Source of the DNA: Akkermansiaceae bacterium
GTDB lineage: Bacteria > Verrucomicrobiota > Verrucomicrobiia > Verrucomicrobiales > Akkermansiaceae
Direction: 5' to 3'
Assembly (NCBI GenBank): GCA_011524615.1
Contig: WTJZ01000255.1
Location: forward strand, 1 to 12,714
Length of the DNA: 12,714 nt
How positions within the stretch are numbered: position 1 is the stretch's first letter; each line of letters starts with the position of its first letter. Positions 7,496-12,714 of the stretch are shown one piece after another. A program made the translations under genes and the position numbers. The notes below the pieces were generated by a model, which saw nothing but the letters and a program-made list of their open reading frames with translations, ran no database searches and was not told the DNA's origin.

Positions 7496-7549
7496 GATAT
7501 GAATTTATGGGGTAGTATTTTGAGTTTTTGTTAGGGTGGAGGGCAATGA

Positions 7550-7555
7550 ATTATA
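7550..7555 (-). promoter_or_regulatory. Possible -10 box for the operon's enzyme genes
   Basis: On the minus strand a perfect TATAAT lies in the 86-nt gap between the regulator stop and the 2-hydroxyacid dehydrogenase ATG. No good TTGACA-like -35 box lies 16-18 nt upstream, where the sequence is close to AAATCA, so an activator such as the neighbouring XylR-like protein could be needed. Initiation here would give a leader of about 45-50 nt with no Shine-Dalgarno sequence. The rest of the gap holds no clear hairpin terminator, so read-through from the regulator gene is also possible. Confidence 0.35.
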
Positions 7556-7581
7556 GGCGATTAATGTACTTATGATTTGCG

Positions 7582-8718
7582 TCATGCGCCCTTCTTGCGG
7601 ATTTCTCCTGGGGTCATGCCAGTCTGCCTTTTTACAAAGTTTGACAGGGATGGGATGTCTGGGAAGTTGGCCTGTCTGGCTATGTGGTGTTGCGACACAT
7701 TGTCTCTGAGGAGTAGTTCTCTAATTTGTCGCATACGCTCTTGTCTGATGACTTGTGCAGGTGGAGGGGATTGATTTTGTTTGAATGCTCGTTCGAGGGC
7801 TCGTTTTGAGATGTTGGAGCTGTCGGCGAGGTCTTGAACTGAAGGTCCTTTGAGGGCGTGCTTGTAGATCCATTCGATGCTCTTACGGTAGTGTACGAGG
7901 TATGGGTTGAGATGGTGGCTCGACTCTCGTACGACGAGTGATGGTGGGTGGATCTTTGGGGGAGTGTTTTCTTCGTCGTTACGAATGATGCCGATTCGGT
8001 GAGCGAGTAGGTGTGCGAGGTGTTGGCCGAGCTTTTGCGGATGAAGGTCGATGCTGCTGAGGGTTGGTTTGATAGAGTTGCAGCGATCGATGTTGTTATC
8101 TACTCCGATGACGGCAACTTGCTCTGGTACTTGGAAGTTGGCGACTTGGCACGCAATCAGGGTGGCGACTCCTAGGTTGTCATTAGAGGTGAAGATGCCG
8201 ACTGGTTTTGGGAGATCCTTGACCCACTGGATGATTTGTCTGATGCCTAGAGAGGTAGAGTGTTCCTCCGGGGTGAGTTCCAGATAGGAGATGTCCTTGT
8301 TGTTTCTGAGGTAGGCGACCCCACGCTTTTCTGACCAGGTGACATCCTTGTATCCGATAAAGCCGCGGTGGATGACGTCTAGGCGGTCCATTTCTTGTCG
8401 GGCGATCTCACCGATGAGGGCGTCATCTACGTGGGGGGTGTTTGAGTCAGGGGAGTTATCTTTGGCGCGGATTCTGATGTGTGGAATGTTTTCACGTTGT
8501 AGGTAATCCTGGAGATGGTCACTATTGCCACGAAATACGACACCACTGACTTGTTTGATAAGTGATTCGATGGACTTGAAGTTGGTCTCATCAAAGGGGT
8601 GGTACCAGTGGTTCCACCATTTCTTCAGGTTGGCTTCTTTGATAAAGCCATGAGCGAGCTCCTTACCGAAGAAATCGTTCTCGTTATCAAGGTAAAGTAC
8701 AGTTGGGGTCTTGGGCAT
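7582..8718 (-). CDS. XylR-like transcriptional regulator (sugar-binding domain + AraC-type HTH)
   Basis: A 378-aa regulator. Residues about 5-265 form a periplasmic-binding-protein-like ligand domain of the LacI/GalR type, with FTSNDNLGVATL (176-187) and VAVIGVDNNIDRC (201-213) followed by the P.LSSIDL block (219-225). Residues about 278-375 form an AraC/XylS DNA-binding domain with two helix-turn-helix units, one around VQDLADSSNISKRALERAF and the second ending in FVKRQTGMTPGEIRK. This order matches E. coli XylR (392 aa), an effector-dependent activator. The DNA-binding domain is not N-terminal, so it is not a LacI protein. It sits at the head of the sugar-acid genes on the same strand, so it probably senses a uronate or pathway intermediate and controls the operon. 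I chose the ATG at 8718 over an in-frame TTG at 8736, because the better promoter match lies between them. Confidence 0.93.
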   Translation of the reverse strand: MPKTPTVLYLDNENDFFGKELAHGFIKEANLKKWWNHWYHPFDETNFKSIESLIKQVSGVVFRGNSDHLQDYLQRENIPHIRIRAKDNSPDSNTPHVDDALIGEIARQEMDRLDVIHRGFIGYKDVTWSEKRGVAYLRNNKDISYLELTPEEHSTSLGIRQIIQWVKDLPKPVGIFTSNDNLGVATLIACQVANFQVPEQVAVIGVDNNIDRCNSIKPTLSSIDLHPQKLGQHLAHLLAHRIGIIRNDEENTPPKIHPPSLVVRESSHHLNPYLVHYRKSIEWIYKHALKGPSVQDLADSSNISKRALERAFKQNQSPPPAQVIRQERMRQIRELLLRDNVSQHHIARQANFPDIPSLSNFVKRQTGMTPGEIRKKGA

Positions 8719-8724
8719 ATTTAT

Positions 8725-8753
8725 AAAATACGTCAACTGTCGGATTTTATCAA
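8725..8753 (-). promoter_or_regulatory. Candidate regulator promoter giving a leaderless or nearly leaderless mRNA
   Basis: On the minus strand TTGATA (8753-8748) and TATTTT (8730-8725) are separated by exactly 17 nt and end 6 nt before the ATG at 8718. Transcription would begin at or beside the start codon, leaving no room for a Shine-Dalgarno sequence. If this promoter is used, the alternative TTG start at 8736 is excluded because it lies upstream of the -10 box. The match is 5/6 for -35 and 4/6 for -10, judged by eye. Confidence 0.4.
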
Positions 8754-8834
8754 TCGTTATTTGGCGTTGATATTTATTTCAATTTGCGACACTTTTAGTT
8801 TTTGAGGGTTGGGGGATGCGGAGTGAGATGGTTT

Positions 8835-8840
8835 TATAGT
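8835..8840 (+). promoter_or_regulatory. Possible -10 box for lpxB
   Basis: TATAGT (5/6 to the sigma-70 consensus) lies about 35-40 nt upstream of the lpxB starts in the 157-bp gap shared with the divergent regulator gene. No -35 box with 16-18 nt spacing is visible; the nearest TTGAGG is 27 nt upstream, which is too far. The gap also holds two TTGCGA copies (8784-8789 and 8840-8845), too short to call an operator. Weak call. Confidence 0.25.
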
Positions 8841-8875
8841 TGCGAAAGTGAGGGGGATTGTGTTCTGTGCGCGGT

Positions 8876-10024
8876 ATGGAACACACCTTATTTCTGGTTT
8901 CAGGAGAGCGTAGCGGAGATCTACATGCGGCAGAGCTATTGGAGGCGCTGGAGTTGGCTTTGGGTGAGGCCAGTGTAGATGTGAAGTTCTACGGGATGGG
9001 AGGTCCAGAGTTAGTAAAGAGGTATGGTGATCACTTTGAGGACTGGGTAGAGGATGCGGCTGTGATCGGGATTACCGAGGTGTTGAAGAAGTATGGGTGG
9101 TTTAAGAAGAAATTTGCGGAGACTAAGGCTCGGATACTGGATTTAAATCCTGCGACAGTGGTCTTAGTTGATTACCCAGGATTTAATCTGCGGCTGGCTA
9201 AGGATTTGCGTAAGTCGGGGTATAATGGAAAGATTTGTTATTACATCAGTCCTCAGGTTTGGGCGTGGAATCAGGGTCGTATTCCTAAGATGGCAAAGAT
9301 CCTCGACCTCATGATGTGTGTCTTTGAGTTCGAGAAGGATCTGTATGAAGAGTCTGGACTAGAGACAGAATGGGTGGGGCATCCAATGGTGGAAGAGCTC
9401 GAGGAACGTCGTCTGGAGGTAGAGCGCAATGAGCGCTTGGTTGGTCTGTTCCCTGGAAGTCGAGGGAGAGAGGTGAAGGCGCTACTGCCTGTGATGATAG
9501 AGGCCGCGGAGCTCGTGGCGCGTGATGTCCCTGATGTTCAGTTCGAGTTAGCAGTCGCGTCTGAGCGAGTTCTTACAATTGCTCGTGAGATTCTAGAGTC
9601 GAGCCAGTTGGAGAGTGAGGGGAGGCTTAAAGTTAAGGTAGGAGAGAGTCATCGTCTCATGCAGGACGCGGGAGCGGCATGGGTGGCGAGTGGAACTGCG
9701 ACCTTAGAGGCAGGCTACTACGGATTACCCTACGCTCTGGTGTACAAGGTCTCTGCTCTCACCTATTGGATCGCTAGGATGGTCGTGAAGATTCCGTTCA
9801 TTGGGATGGTTAATATTCTCGCGAAGAAGATGGTCGTCAGGGAATTTATCCAAGGGGCGGTTAAGGCTGATGCTATTGCCGCGGAAATGGTGCAGATGCT
9901 GACGCAGGAGGACTATCGCGCGCAGATGATGCAGGACCTCGCTGAGGTAAAAGGAAATCTGGGTGGCGGAGGTGCACACAAGAAGGCGGCATTAGCGATT
10001 GCTAAATGTGTCTTCGGGGTATAG
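8876..10024 (+). CDS. lpxB: Lipid-A-disaccharide synthase
   Basis: Joins UDP-2,3-diacylglucosamine and lipid X to form the lipid A disaccharide at the inner face of the inner membrane (glycosyltransferase family 19, GT-B fold). The 382-aa product shows the N-terminal SGERSGD (9-15), VDYPGFNLRLAKDL (98-111), YYISPQVWAWNQGRI (122-136), VGHPM (167-171), LFPGSRGREV (191-200) and SGTATLE (272-278), all diagnostic blocks of LpxB. The hydrophobic stretch around 295-320 is the usual peripheral membrane patch. Start choice is uncertain. The ATG at 8876 gives a normal N-terminus, while GTG at 8867 has AGGGGG about 10 nt upstream, the best Shine-Dalgarno match in the window, and TTG at 8858 is too close to it. 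No other lipid A gene is adjacent, unlike the lpxD-fabZ-lpxA-lpxB cluster of proteobacteria. The gene implies an LPS-bearing outer membrane. Confidence 0.96.
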   Translation: MEHTLFLVSGERSGDLHAAELLEALELALGEASVDVKFYGMGGPELVKRYGDHFEDWVEDAAVIGITEVLKKYGWFKKKFAETKARILDLNPATVVLVDYPGFNLRLAKDLRKSGYNGKICYYISPQVWAWNQGRIPKMAKILDLMMCVFEFEKDLYEESGLETEWVGHPMVEELEERRLEVERNERLVGLFPGSRGREVKALLPVMIEAAELVARDVPDVQFELAVASERVLTIAREILESSQLESEGRLKVKVGESHRLMQDAGAAWVASGTATLEAGYYGLPYALVYKVSALTYWIARMVVKIPFIGMVNILAKKMVVREFIQGAVKADAIAAEMVQMLTQEDYRAQMMQDLAEVKGNLGGGGAHKKAALAIAKCVFGV

Positions 10025-10026
10025 GT

Positions 10027-10665
10027 ATGAGTATGAAACCGAAGGCTATTATTCAGGGGCTGATTGTGATCTTTCCGATGGGTCTGATCGCTATGGTTGT
10101 GGTGGGGTTACTCCTACATGAGCAACGCCGTGTAGATAAGCAAGAGGAGAACCCAATGGGGCAGAGGGTGTCTGAGAAGGCGATGATGGCTCATTATACG
10201 AAGTTGAAGGACTTCATGACACCACGAGAGTTTGCGTCTCCAGTTGGTCAGCAAAACTTAGTACGGGTCTCCGCCTTTATCGAAGGGTCTCTCTCACCTA
10301 TGAATACGGGCAAGATCGTCGAGAGTGAGAATGCACTGACGACCCATGGGAGAATCTGGAAGCAGTACTCTATCGTCTATGAAGGTAAGAGCAAGAAGGA
10401 CTCTGTGAACTACACCTTTAACTACCAATCCGGAGATAATGTGGAACTCGCAGTAGCCCTCATGATCGCGGAGGTACTACCTGATAAGGAATTAGAGAAC
10501 ACGGTGACGCTCACCTTTGCGCCGGAAGGAGGTGAGAATGAGATCACCCAGTGGGCTAAAGAGGCCAAGCTCAGAGGGGAAGGAATGTCTCTCAGCTATG
10601 ATGGGGTAGACTGGGTCTATCTGAATGACCAAGTCGTCTCACTCGTCGAGCAGCTCTCACGTTAA
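10027..10665 (+). CDS. Unrecognised single-pass membrane protein downstream of lpxB
   Basis: A 212-aa protein I do not recognise. Residues 7-30 are one strong hydrophobic segment (from AIIQGLIVIF to VVVGLLL) preceded by two lysines, followed by HEQRR and a soluble C-terminal part of about 180 residues. This predicts an N-in signal anchor with an extracytoplasmic domain. The soluble part has no cysteine and no obvious catalytic motif, and ends in a region rich in acidic residues and beta-type segments (VNYTFNYQSGDNVELAVALM, 128-147). The chosen ATG is 2 nt after the lpxB stop, which suggests translational coupling. An in-frame ATG at 10006 inside lpxB and another at 10033 are alternatives. A hairpin follows the stop. 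A role in the cell envelope is suggested only by its partner gene and topology. Confidence 0.8.
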   Translation: MSMKPKAIIQGLIVIFPMGLIAMVVVGLLLHEQRRVDKQEENPMGQRVSEKAMMAHYTKLKDFMTPREFASPVGQQNLVRVSAFIEGSLSPMNTGKIVESENALTTHGRIWKQYSIVYEGKSKKDSVNYTFNYQSGDNVELAVALMIAEVLPDKELENTVTLTFAPEGGENEITQWAKEAKLRGEGMSLSYDGVDWVYLNDQVVSLVEQLSR

Positions 10666-10666
10666 G

Positions 10667-10688
10667 ATGAGAGGCCTCCTCCTCTCAT
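10667..10688 (+). terminator. Hairpin between the convergent lpxB unit and the L,D-transpeptidase gene
   Basis: ATGAGAGG (10667-10674) pairs perfectly with CCTCTCAT (10681-10688) around a 6-nt CCTCCT loop, starting one base after the stop of the 212-aa protein. It lies between convergent genes whose stops are only 52 nt apart, the classic position for a shared terminator. There is no T-run on the plus-strand side, only a CT-rich stretch, so intrinsic termination may be weak or Rho-assisted. Confidence 0.5.
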
Positions 10689-10717
10689 ATAGATCTCTCT
10701 CGAATGGGGGAATGATG

Positions 10718-11467
10718 CTAGAAGAAATAGAATCGTTTCTTTTTCTCTTCAGGAGGGGTGATATTGTACCATGGAGCGAAGGTCGCAGGCTTGTGGTTGT
10801 AGAAGATTTGGTCGCTCATTTTGAGTGATTGGGGATAGCCTGGGAGAGGGTCGGCATTAGGCGAACGAGGGATATCGATCCCGATGGTGTTGTCTTCTGG
10901 TTGATGATGGGCAATATTCACCGGAGTTCCCTTACGGACGATGCGGAAGAACTTAGGCGCGACATTCTCATGCATGCGTACGCAGCCAGTGGAGCACGGG
11001 TACGGCTTGACCCAGCCCGTATGAAATCCGTATCCATCGGCGAACTCACACCAGTATGACATAGGGGTTCCGATGAAGATATGGTCCTCGGGGAGCTTCT
11101 CTTCAGGGAGCTCTTTTATTTTGACCCATTCGGCTGTGATGGGAGGAGTCATCTCGCGGGGATAGAGGTAGCCATGGGAGTAGGCACGTCTCTTATGTTG
11201 CTTTGATAGGATGCGAAAGTTTCCGGTCGGAGTGGGGGACTCAGCCTTACCTACCGATACAGGCATGATTAGTAACGGGGAGTCTCCCTCTAGTACGTAA
11301 GCGAGTTGCTTGGAGAGTGAGACCTTTACTCTGACTTGGCTGGCTCGTTCTGGGAGATTAGCAGGGCGGTCAAAGGCTCGATATTCCGCCATGAGTTGCT
11401 CAGGCGTTGCTTGTCGTGAGCAGGAACATAGAATCGCTAGGGCGATACTGATGAGGAGGTATTTCAT
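10718..11467 (-). CDS. L,D-transpeptidase (YkuD domain) lipoprotein
   Basis: A 249-aa exported enzyme that forms or remodels peptidoglycan cross-links, or attaches proteins to peptidoglycan, using an active-site cysteine. The N-terminus MKYLLISIALAILCSCS has a short lysine-led hydrophobic core and a lipobox-like LCSC, making Cys16 the probable lipidated residue, although a Cys at -2 is unusual. The YkuD domain spans about 45-186. It includes PVSVGKAESPTPTGNF (69-84), the histidine of GFHTG (His149) and the signature CSTGCVRMHE (158-167) with nucleophile Cys162. After it, a proline-rich tail of about 60 residues ends in KKKRFYFF, with no recognised domain. Neighbours are convergent (the lpxB unit) and divergent (panE), so it is probably transcribed alone. 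The family call is secure; the specific cross-link type is not readable. Confidence 0.93.
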   Translation of the reverse strand: MKYLLISIALAILCSCSRQATPEQLMAEYRAFDRPANLPERASQVRVKVSLSKQLAYVLEGDSPLLIMPVSVGKAESPTPTGNFRILSKQHKRRAYSHGYLYPREMTPPITAEWVKIKELPEEKLPEDHIFIGTPMSYWCEFADGYGFHTGWVKPYPCSTGCVRMHENVAPKFFRIVRKGTPVNIAHHQPEDNTIGIDIPRSPNADPLPGYPQSLKMSDQIFYNHKPATFAPWYNITPPEEKKKRFYFF

Positions 11468-11485
11468 ATGGATAGGAAGTAGTAG

Positions 11486-11514
11486 AAATTATGAAGGGTG
11501 TGAAAGCAAGTCAA
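11486..11514 (-). promoter_or_regulatory. Candidate promoter of the L,D-transpeptidase gene
   Basis: On the minus strand TTGACT (11514-11509) is followed by CATAAT (11493-11488) with a 15-nt spacer, or by the weaker TAATTT (11491-11486) with a 17-nt spacer. This is about 20 nt upstream of the ATG. The -35 hexamer shares bases with the left arm of the inverted repeat at 11511-11540, so a protein bound there could block or recruit polymerase. Confidence 0.33.
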
Positions 11515-11540
11515 CCAGACGCCTTTCGACGCCTGGTTGA
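11511..11540. repeat. Inverted repeat overlapping the transpeptidase promoter
   Basis: TCAACCAGACG (11511-11521) and CGCCTGGTTGA (11530-11540) form an 11-bp arm pair with one mismatch around an 8-nt centre. The interior also contains GACGCC twice (11518-11523 and 11528-11533). No gene ends into this place, because ldt and panE diverge, so a terminator is not expected. An operator or the stem of a small RNA fits better. Confidence 0.6.
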
Positions 11541-11580
11541 GGAACAACAACGCACAATTTTCTGCATAATACAGATAAGT

Positions 11581-11605
11581 GTGAAACCGCTACCAAGCGG
11601 TTCAC
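11581..11605. repeat. Hairpin-forming inverted repeat in the divergent intergenic region
   Basis: GTGAAACCGCT (11581-11591) and AGCGGTTCAC (11596-11605) pair over 10 bp with one bulged A around an ACCA tetraloop. It is a stable GC-containing hairpin. No T-run follows directly (the nearest begins at 11650), so it is not a typical intrinsic terminator. Confidence 0.6.
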
Positions 11606-11627
11606 AATATAAGACCGGGATGGTTTC

Positions 11628-11758
11628 AAAAGAGTCACAACAATTATTCTTTTTTTTAATAATGTTGATGAAGCCTTTGATTATATGGGTTAGAGGGGAA
11701 TAAAAGGAGGGGGGACAGGGGCGCGATGAAAAAAAATATCGCGAGTTGTGACTCTTTT
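11628..11758. repeat. 131-bp unit bounded by perfect 14-bp inverted repeats (structured RNA or MITE-like)
   Basis: AAAAGAGTCACAAC (11628-11641) is the exact reverse complement of GTTGTGACTCTTTT (11745-11758), with 103 bp between. Nested inside are ATTATT/AATAAT (11643-11648 with 11658-11663, extendable by CAAC/GTTG across a bulged A), closed over an 8-T loop, and CGCGAT/ATCGCG (11722-11727 with 11738-11743) around an A-rich loop. The middle (11668-11721) is purine-rich. The region has no convincing coding sequence. A multibranched RNA closed by the 14-bp stem, or a small inverted-repeat element, are the two readings. No clear target-site duplication flanks it. Confidence 0.6.
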
Positions 11759-11792
11759 ACAACGTGCTGGTGGAAGTAACGAGACCAGGGGA

Positions 11793-11821
11793 TTGACGGG
11801 CAGGTGTGTGCTGGGCATAAG
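11793..11821 (+). promoter_or_regulatory. Candidate panE promoter, leaderless arrangement
   Basis: TTGACG (11793-11798) and CATAAG (11816-11821) are 17 nt apart, and the ATG follows 6 nt after the -10 box, so transcription would begin at or beside the start codon. This is the same geometry as the candidate promoter of the regulator gene. Confidence 0.42.
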
Positions 11822-11827
11822 AGGGCT

Positions 11828-12714
11828 ATGTCATTAGGTCGAGTTGCAATAGTCGGGGCTGGAGCAGTAGGTGCATACTATGGAGCACGGTTGGTAGAGG
11901 CGGGGTATGATGTGACCTTCTTGATGCGATCAGATTATGATTATGTGAGGGAACATGGTCTCTCAATTCAATCGGTAGATGGAGACTTTTCCCTCCCTCG
12001 GGTGAAGGTCGAATGTGATAGTGCTCGAATAGGAGTAGTAGATCTCGTGGTAGTGGCGTGGAAGAGTACCTCTAATGCTCTCTCAGAGGAGGTAATCTCA
12101 CCTCTAGTAGGAGAGGGGACTAGAATCTTGACCTTACAGAACGGGTTAGGGAATGCGGAGTTACTCGCGGGATTATTTGGTGCGGATCGAGTACTGGCTG
12201 GTCTTTGCTTCGTCTGTATTAATCGATTACGCCCAGGAGTGATCTCACATACTGCAGCTGGGTTGATCAGAATTGGGGCTTACACCGAGTCTGGTAAGGA
12301 GAACTTATCTCAGGTAGTGGATGCCTTCCAGCAAGCTCGGTTTCCATGTGAGGCGGTAGACAGTTTAGAGAAGGCGCTCTGGATGAAGTTGGTATGGAAT
12401 GTTCCGTTCAATGGCTATGCCATTGCGGAGGGAGGAGTGGATACGGCCGTGCTGTTGCAGGAGTTAGGGCTGGAGCGTGATGTGAGAGCGGTGATGCAGG
12501 AGGTCGTATCGGTAGCAAAGGCGCTGGGGCATGAGATTCCACAGCACTTTATTGATAAGCAGATCGAGATTACCATTCCGATGGGAGGGTATCGTCCTTC
12601 GAGCATGATCGATTATGTAGAAGGTAGACCGGTGGAGTATGAGGCGATCTGGGGTACCCCTCTAAGAGTGGCCCGGGAGTTAGGAGTCGAGGTGCCGGCG
12701 ATGCAGGAGTTAGC
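11828..12714 (+). CDS. panE: 2-dehydropantoate 2-reductase (ketopantoate reductase), C-terminus cut by window edge
   Basis: Reduces ketopantoate to pantoate with NADPH, a step of pantothenate and coenzyme A synthesis in the cytoplasm. 295 residues are visible and the frame is still open at the edge; family members are about 300-320 aa, so little is missing. The N-terminal Rossmann motif is VGAGAVGAYYG (9-19), followed by TLQNGLGN (102-109). The C-terminal helical domain has EKALWMKLVWNVPFNG (181-196), with the expected catalytic Lys187 and Asn191, and SSMIDYVEGRPVEYE (258-272), with Glu270 aligning to the conserved substrate-binding glutamate. It is divergent from the transpeptidase gene and has no operon partner in view. 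Some family members act on other 2-ketoacids, so panE is the likely but not the only reading. Confidence 0.9.
   Translation, partial: MSLGRVAIVGAGAVGAYYGARLVEAGYDVTFLMRSDYDYVREHGLSIQSVDGDFSLPRVKVECDSARIGVVDLVVVAWKSTSNALSEEVISPLVGEGTRILTLQNGLGNAELLAGLFGADRVLAGLCFVCINRLRPGVISHTAAGLIRIGAYTESGKENLSQVVDAFQQARFPCEAVDSLEKALWMKLVWNVPFNGYAIAEGGVDTAVLLQELGLERDVRAVMQEVVSVAKALGHEIPQHFIDKQIEITIPMGGYRPSSMIDYVEGRPVEYEAIWGTPLRVARELGVEVPAMQEL

Larger units (their letters stand above)
11468..11827. other. 360-bp divergent intergenic region without a recognised gene
   Basis: This region lies between the divergent transpeptidase and panE genes. It holds the candidate promoters for both, three separate inverted-repeat structures (described individually), and a short CTGGT/ACCAG repeat (11767-11771 and 11784-11788) just upstream of the panE -35 box. 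It is more AT-rich in its middle than the coding regions, with an 8-T run at 11650-11657 and an 8-A run at 11729-11736. The short frames through it lack start signals and show no protein-like composition. Confidence 0.6.

Noticed and set aside
8719..8736. In-frame TTG start extending the regulator by six residues
   Set aside because: It would place the start upstream of the best -10 box, and the added residues are not part of the sugar-binding fold.
11581..11657. Intrinsic terminator made of the 11581-11605 hairpin and the 8-T run
   Set aside because: The T-run starts 45 nt after the stem, and no plus-strand gene lies upstream to be terminated.
11491..11703. A 70-codon plus-strand frame through the divergent intergenic region
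   Set aside because: It runs across the inverted repeats, has no initiation signal, and its composition (poly-Phe from the T-run) does not look like a real protein.
11760..11792. Possible 4.5S/SRP-like RNA apex (GCTGGTGGAAGTAACGAG)
   Set aside because: It resembles the GGAAG-type loop only superficially; the conserved GGTCAGG...GAGCAGCC pairing of the SRP apical domain is missing.

Overview
The window looks like chromosomal DNA of a Gram-negative heterotroph, most probably a verrucomicrobial or related PVC bacterium. This is inferred from gene content, not from a marker gene: a regulator joining a sugar-binding domain to an AraC-type DNA-binding domain, an NRAMP-like transporter of the kind I associate with planctomycetes and verrucomicrobia, lipid A synthesis (lpxB), and an L,D-transpeptidase lipoprotein. 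Nearly every base is accounted for by tightly packed genes of similar composition. I see no insertion sequence, tRNA, rRNA or CRISPR array.

Left region, 1-8718, all on the minus strand and so read right to left: a sugar-acid (uronate) catabolic operon. In transcription order it holds a XylR-like regulator, a D-2-hydroxyacid dehydrogenase, gluconokinase, an Ldh-family NAD(P)-dependent dehydrogenase, uronate isomerase (UxaC), a D-mannonate-oxidoreductase-type SDR, an NRAMP-fold transporter without the canonical metal-binding residues, a Gfo/Idh/MocA dehydrogenase, and the first 20 codons of an exported protein cut by the window edge. Gaps are 7-50 nt, apart from 86 nt behind the regulator. The likely job is uptake of a sugar acid, isomerisation to a ketouronate, reduction to an aldonate and further redox steps, with one kinase feeding central metabolism. 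The dehydratase and KDG kinase/aldolase of the textbook route are not in the window.

Middle, 8876-10665, plus strand: lpxB (lipid A disaccharide synthase), followed 2 nt later by an unrecognised 212-aa membrane-anchored protein. A hairpin follows. Then, on the minus strand, comes an L,D-transpeptidase lipoprotein (10718-11467) that would act on peptidoglycan.

Right, 11468-12714: a 360-bp divergent intergenic region unusually rich in inverted repeats, including a perfect 14-bp pair enclosing 103 bp, and then a ketopantoate reductase (panE) that runs off the edge.

The most notable points are the NRAMP-fold protein as the only transporter of a sugar-acid operon, the structured 11511-11788 segment, the lack of Shine-Dalgarno sequences with several leaderless-looking starts, and an identical 8-mer placed over three stop codons of the operon.
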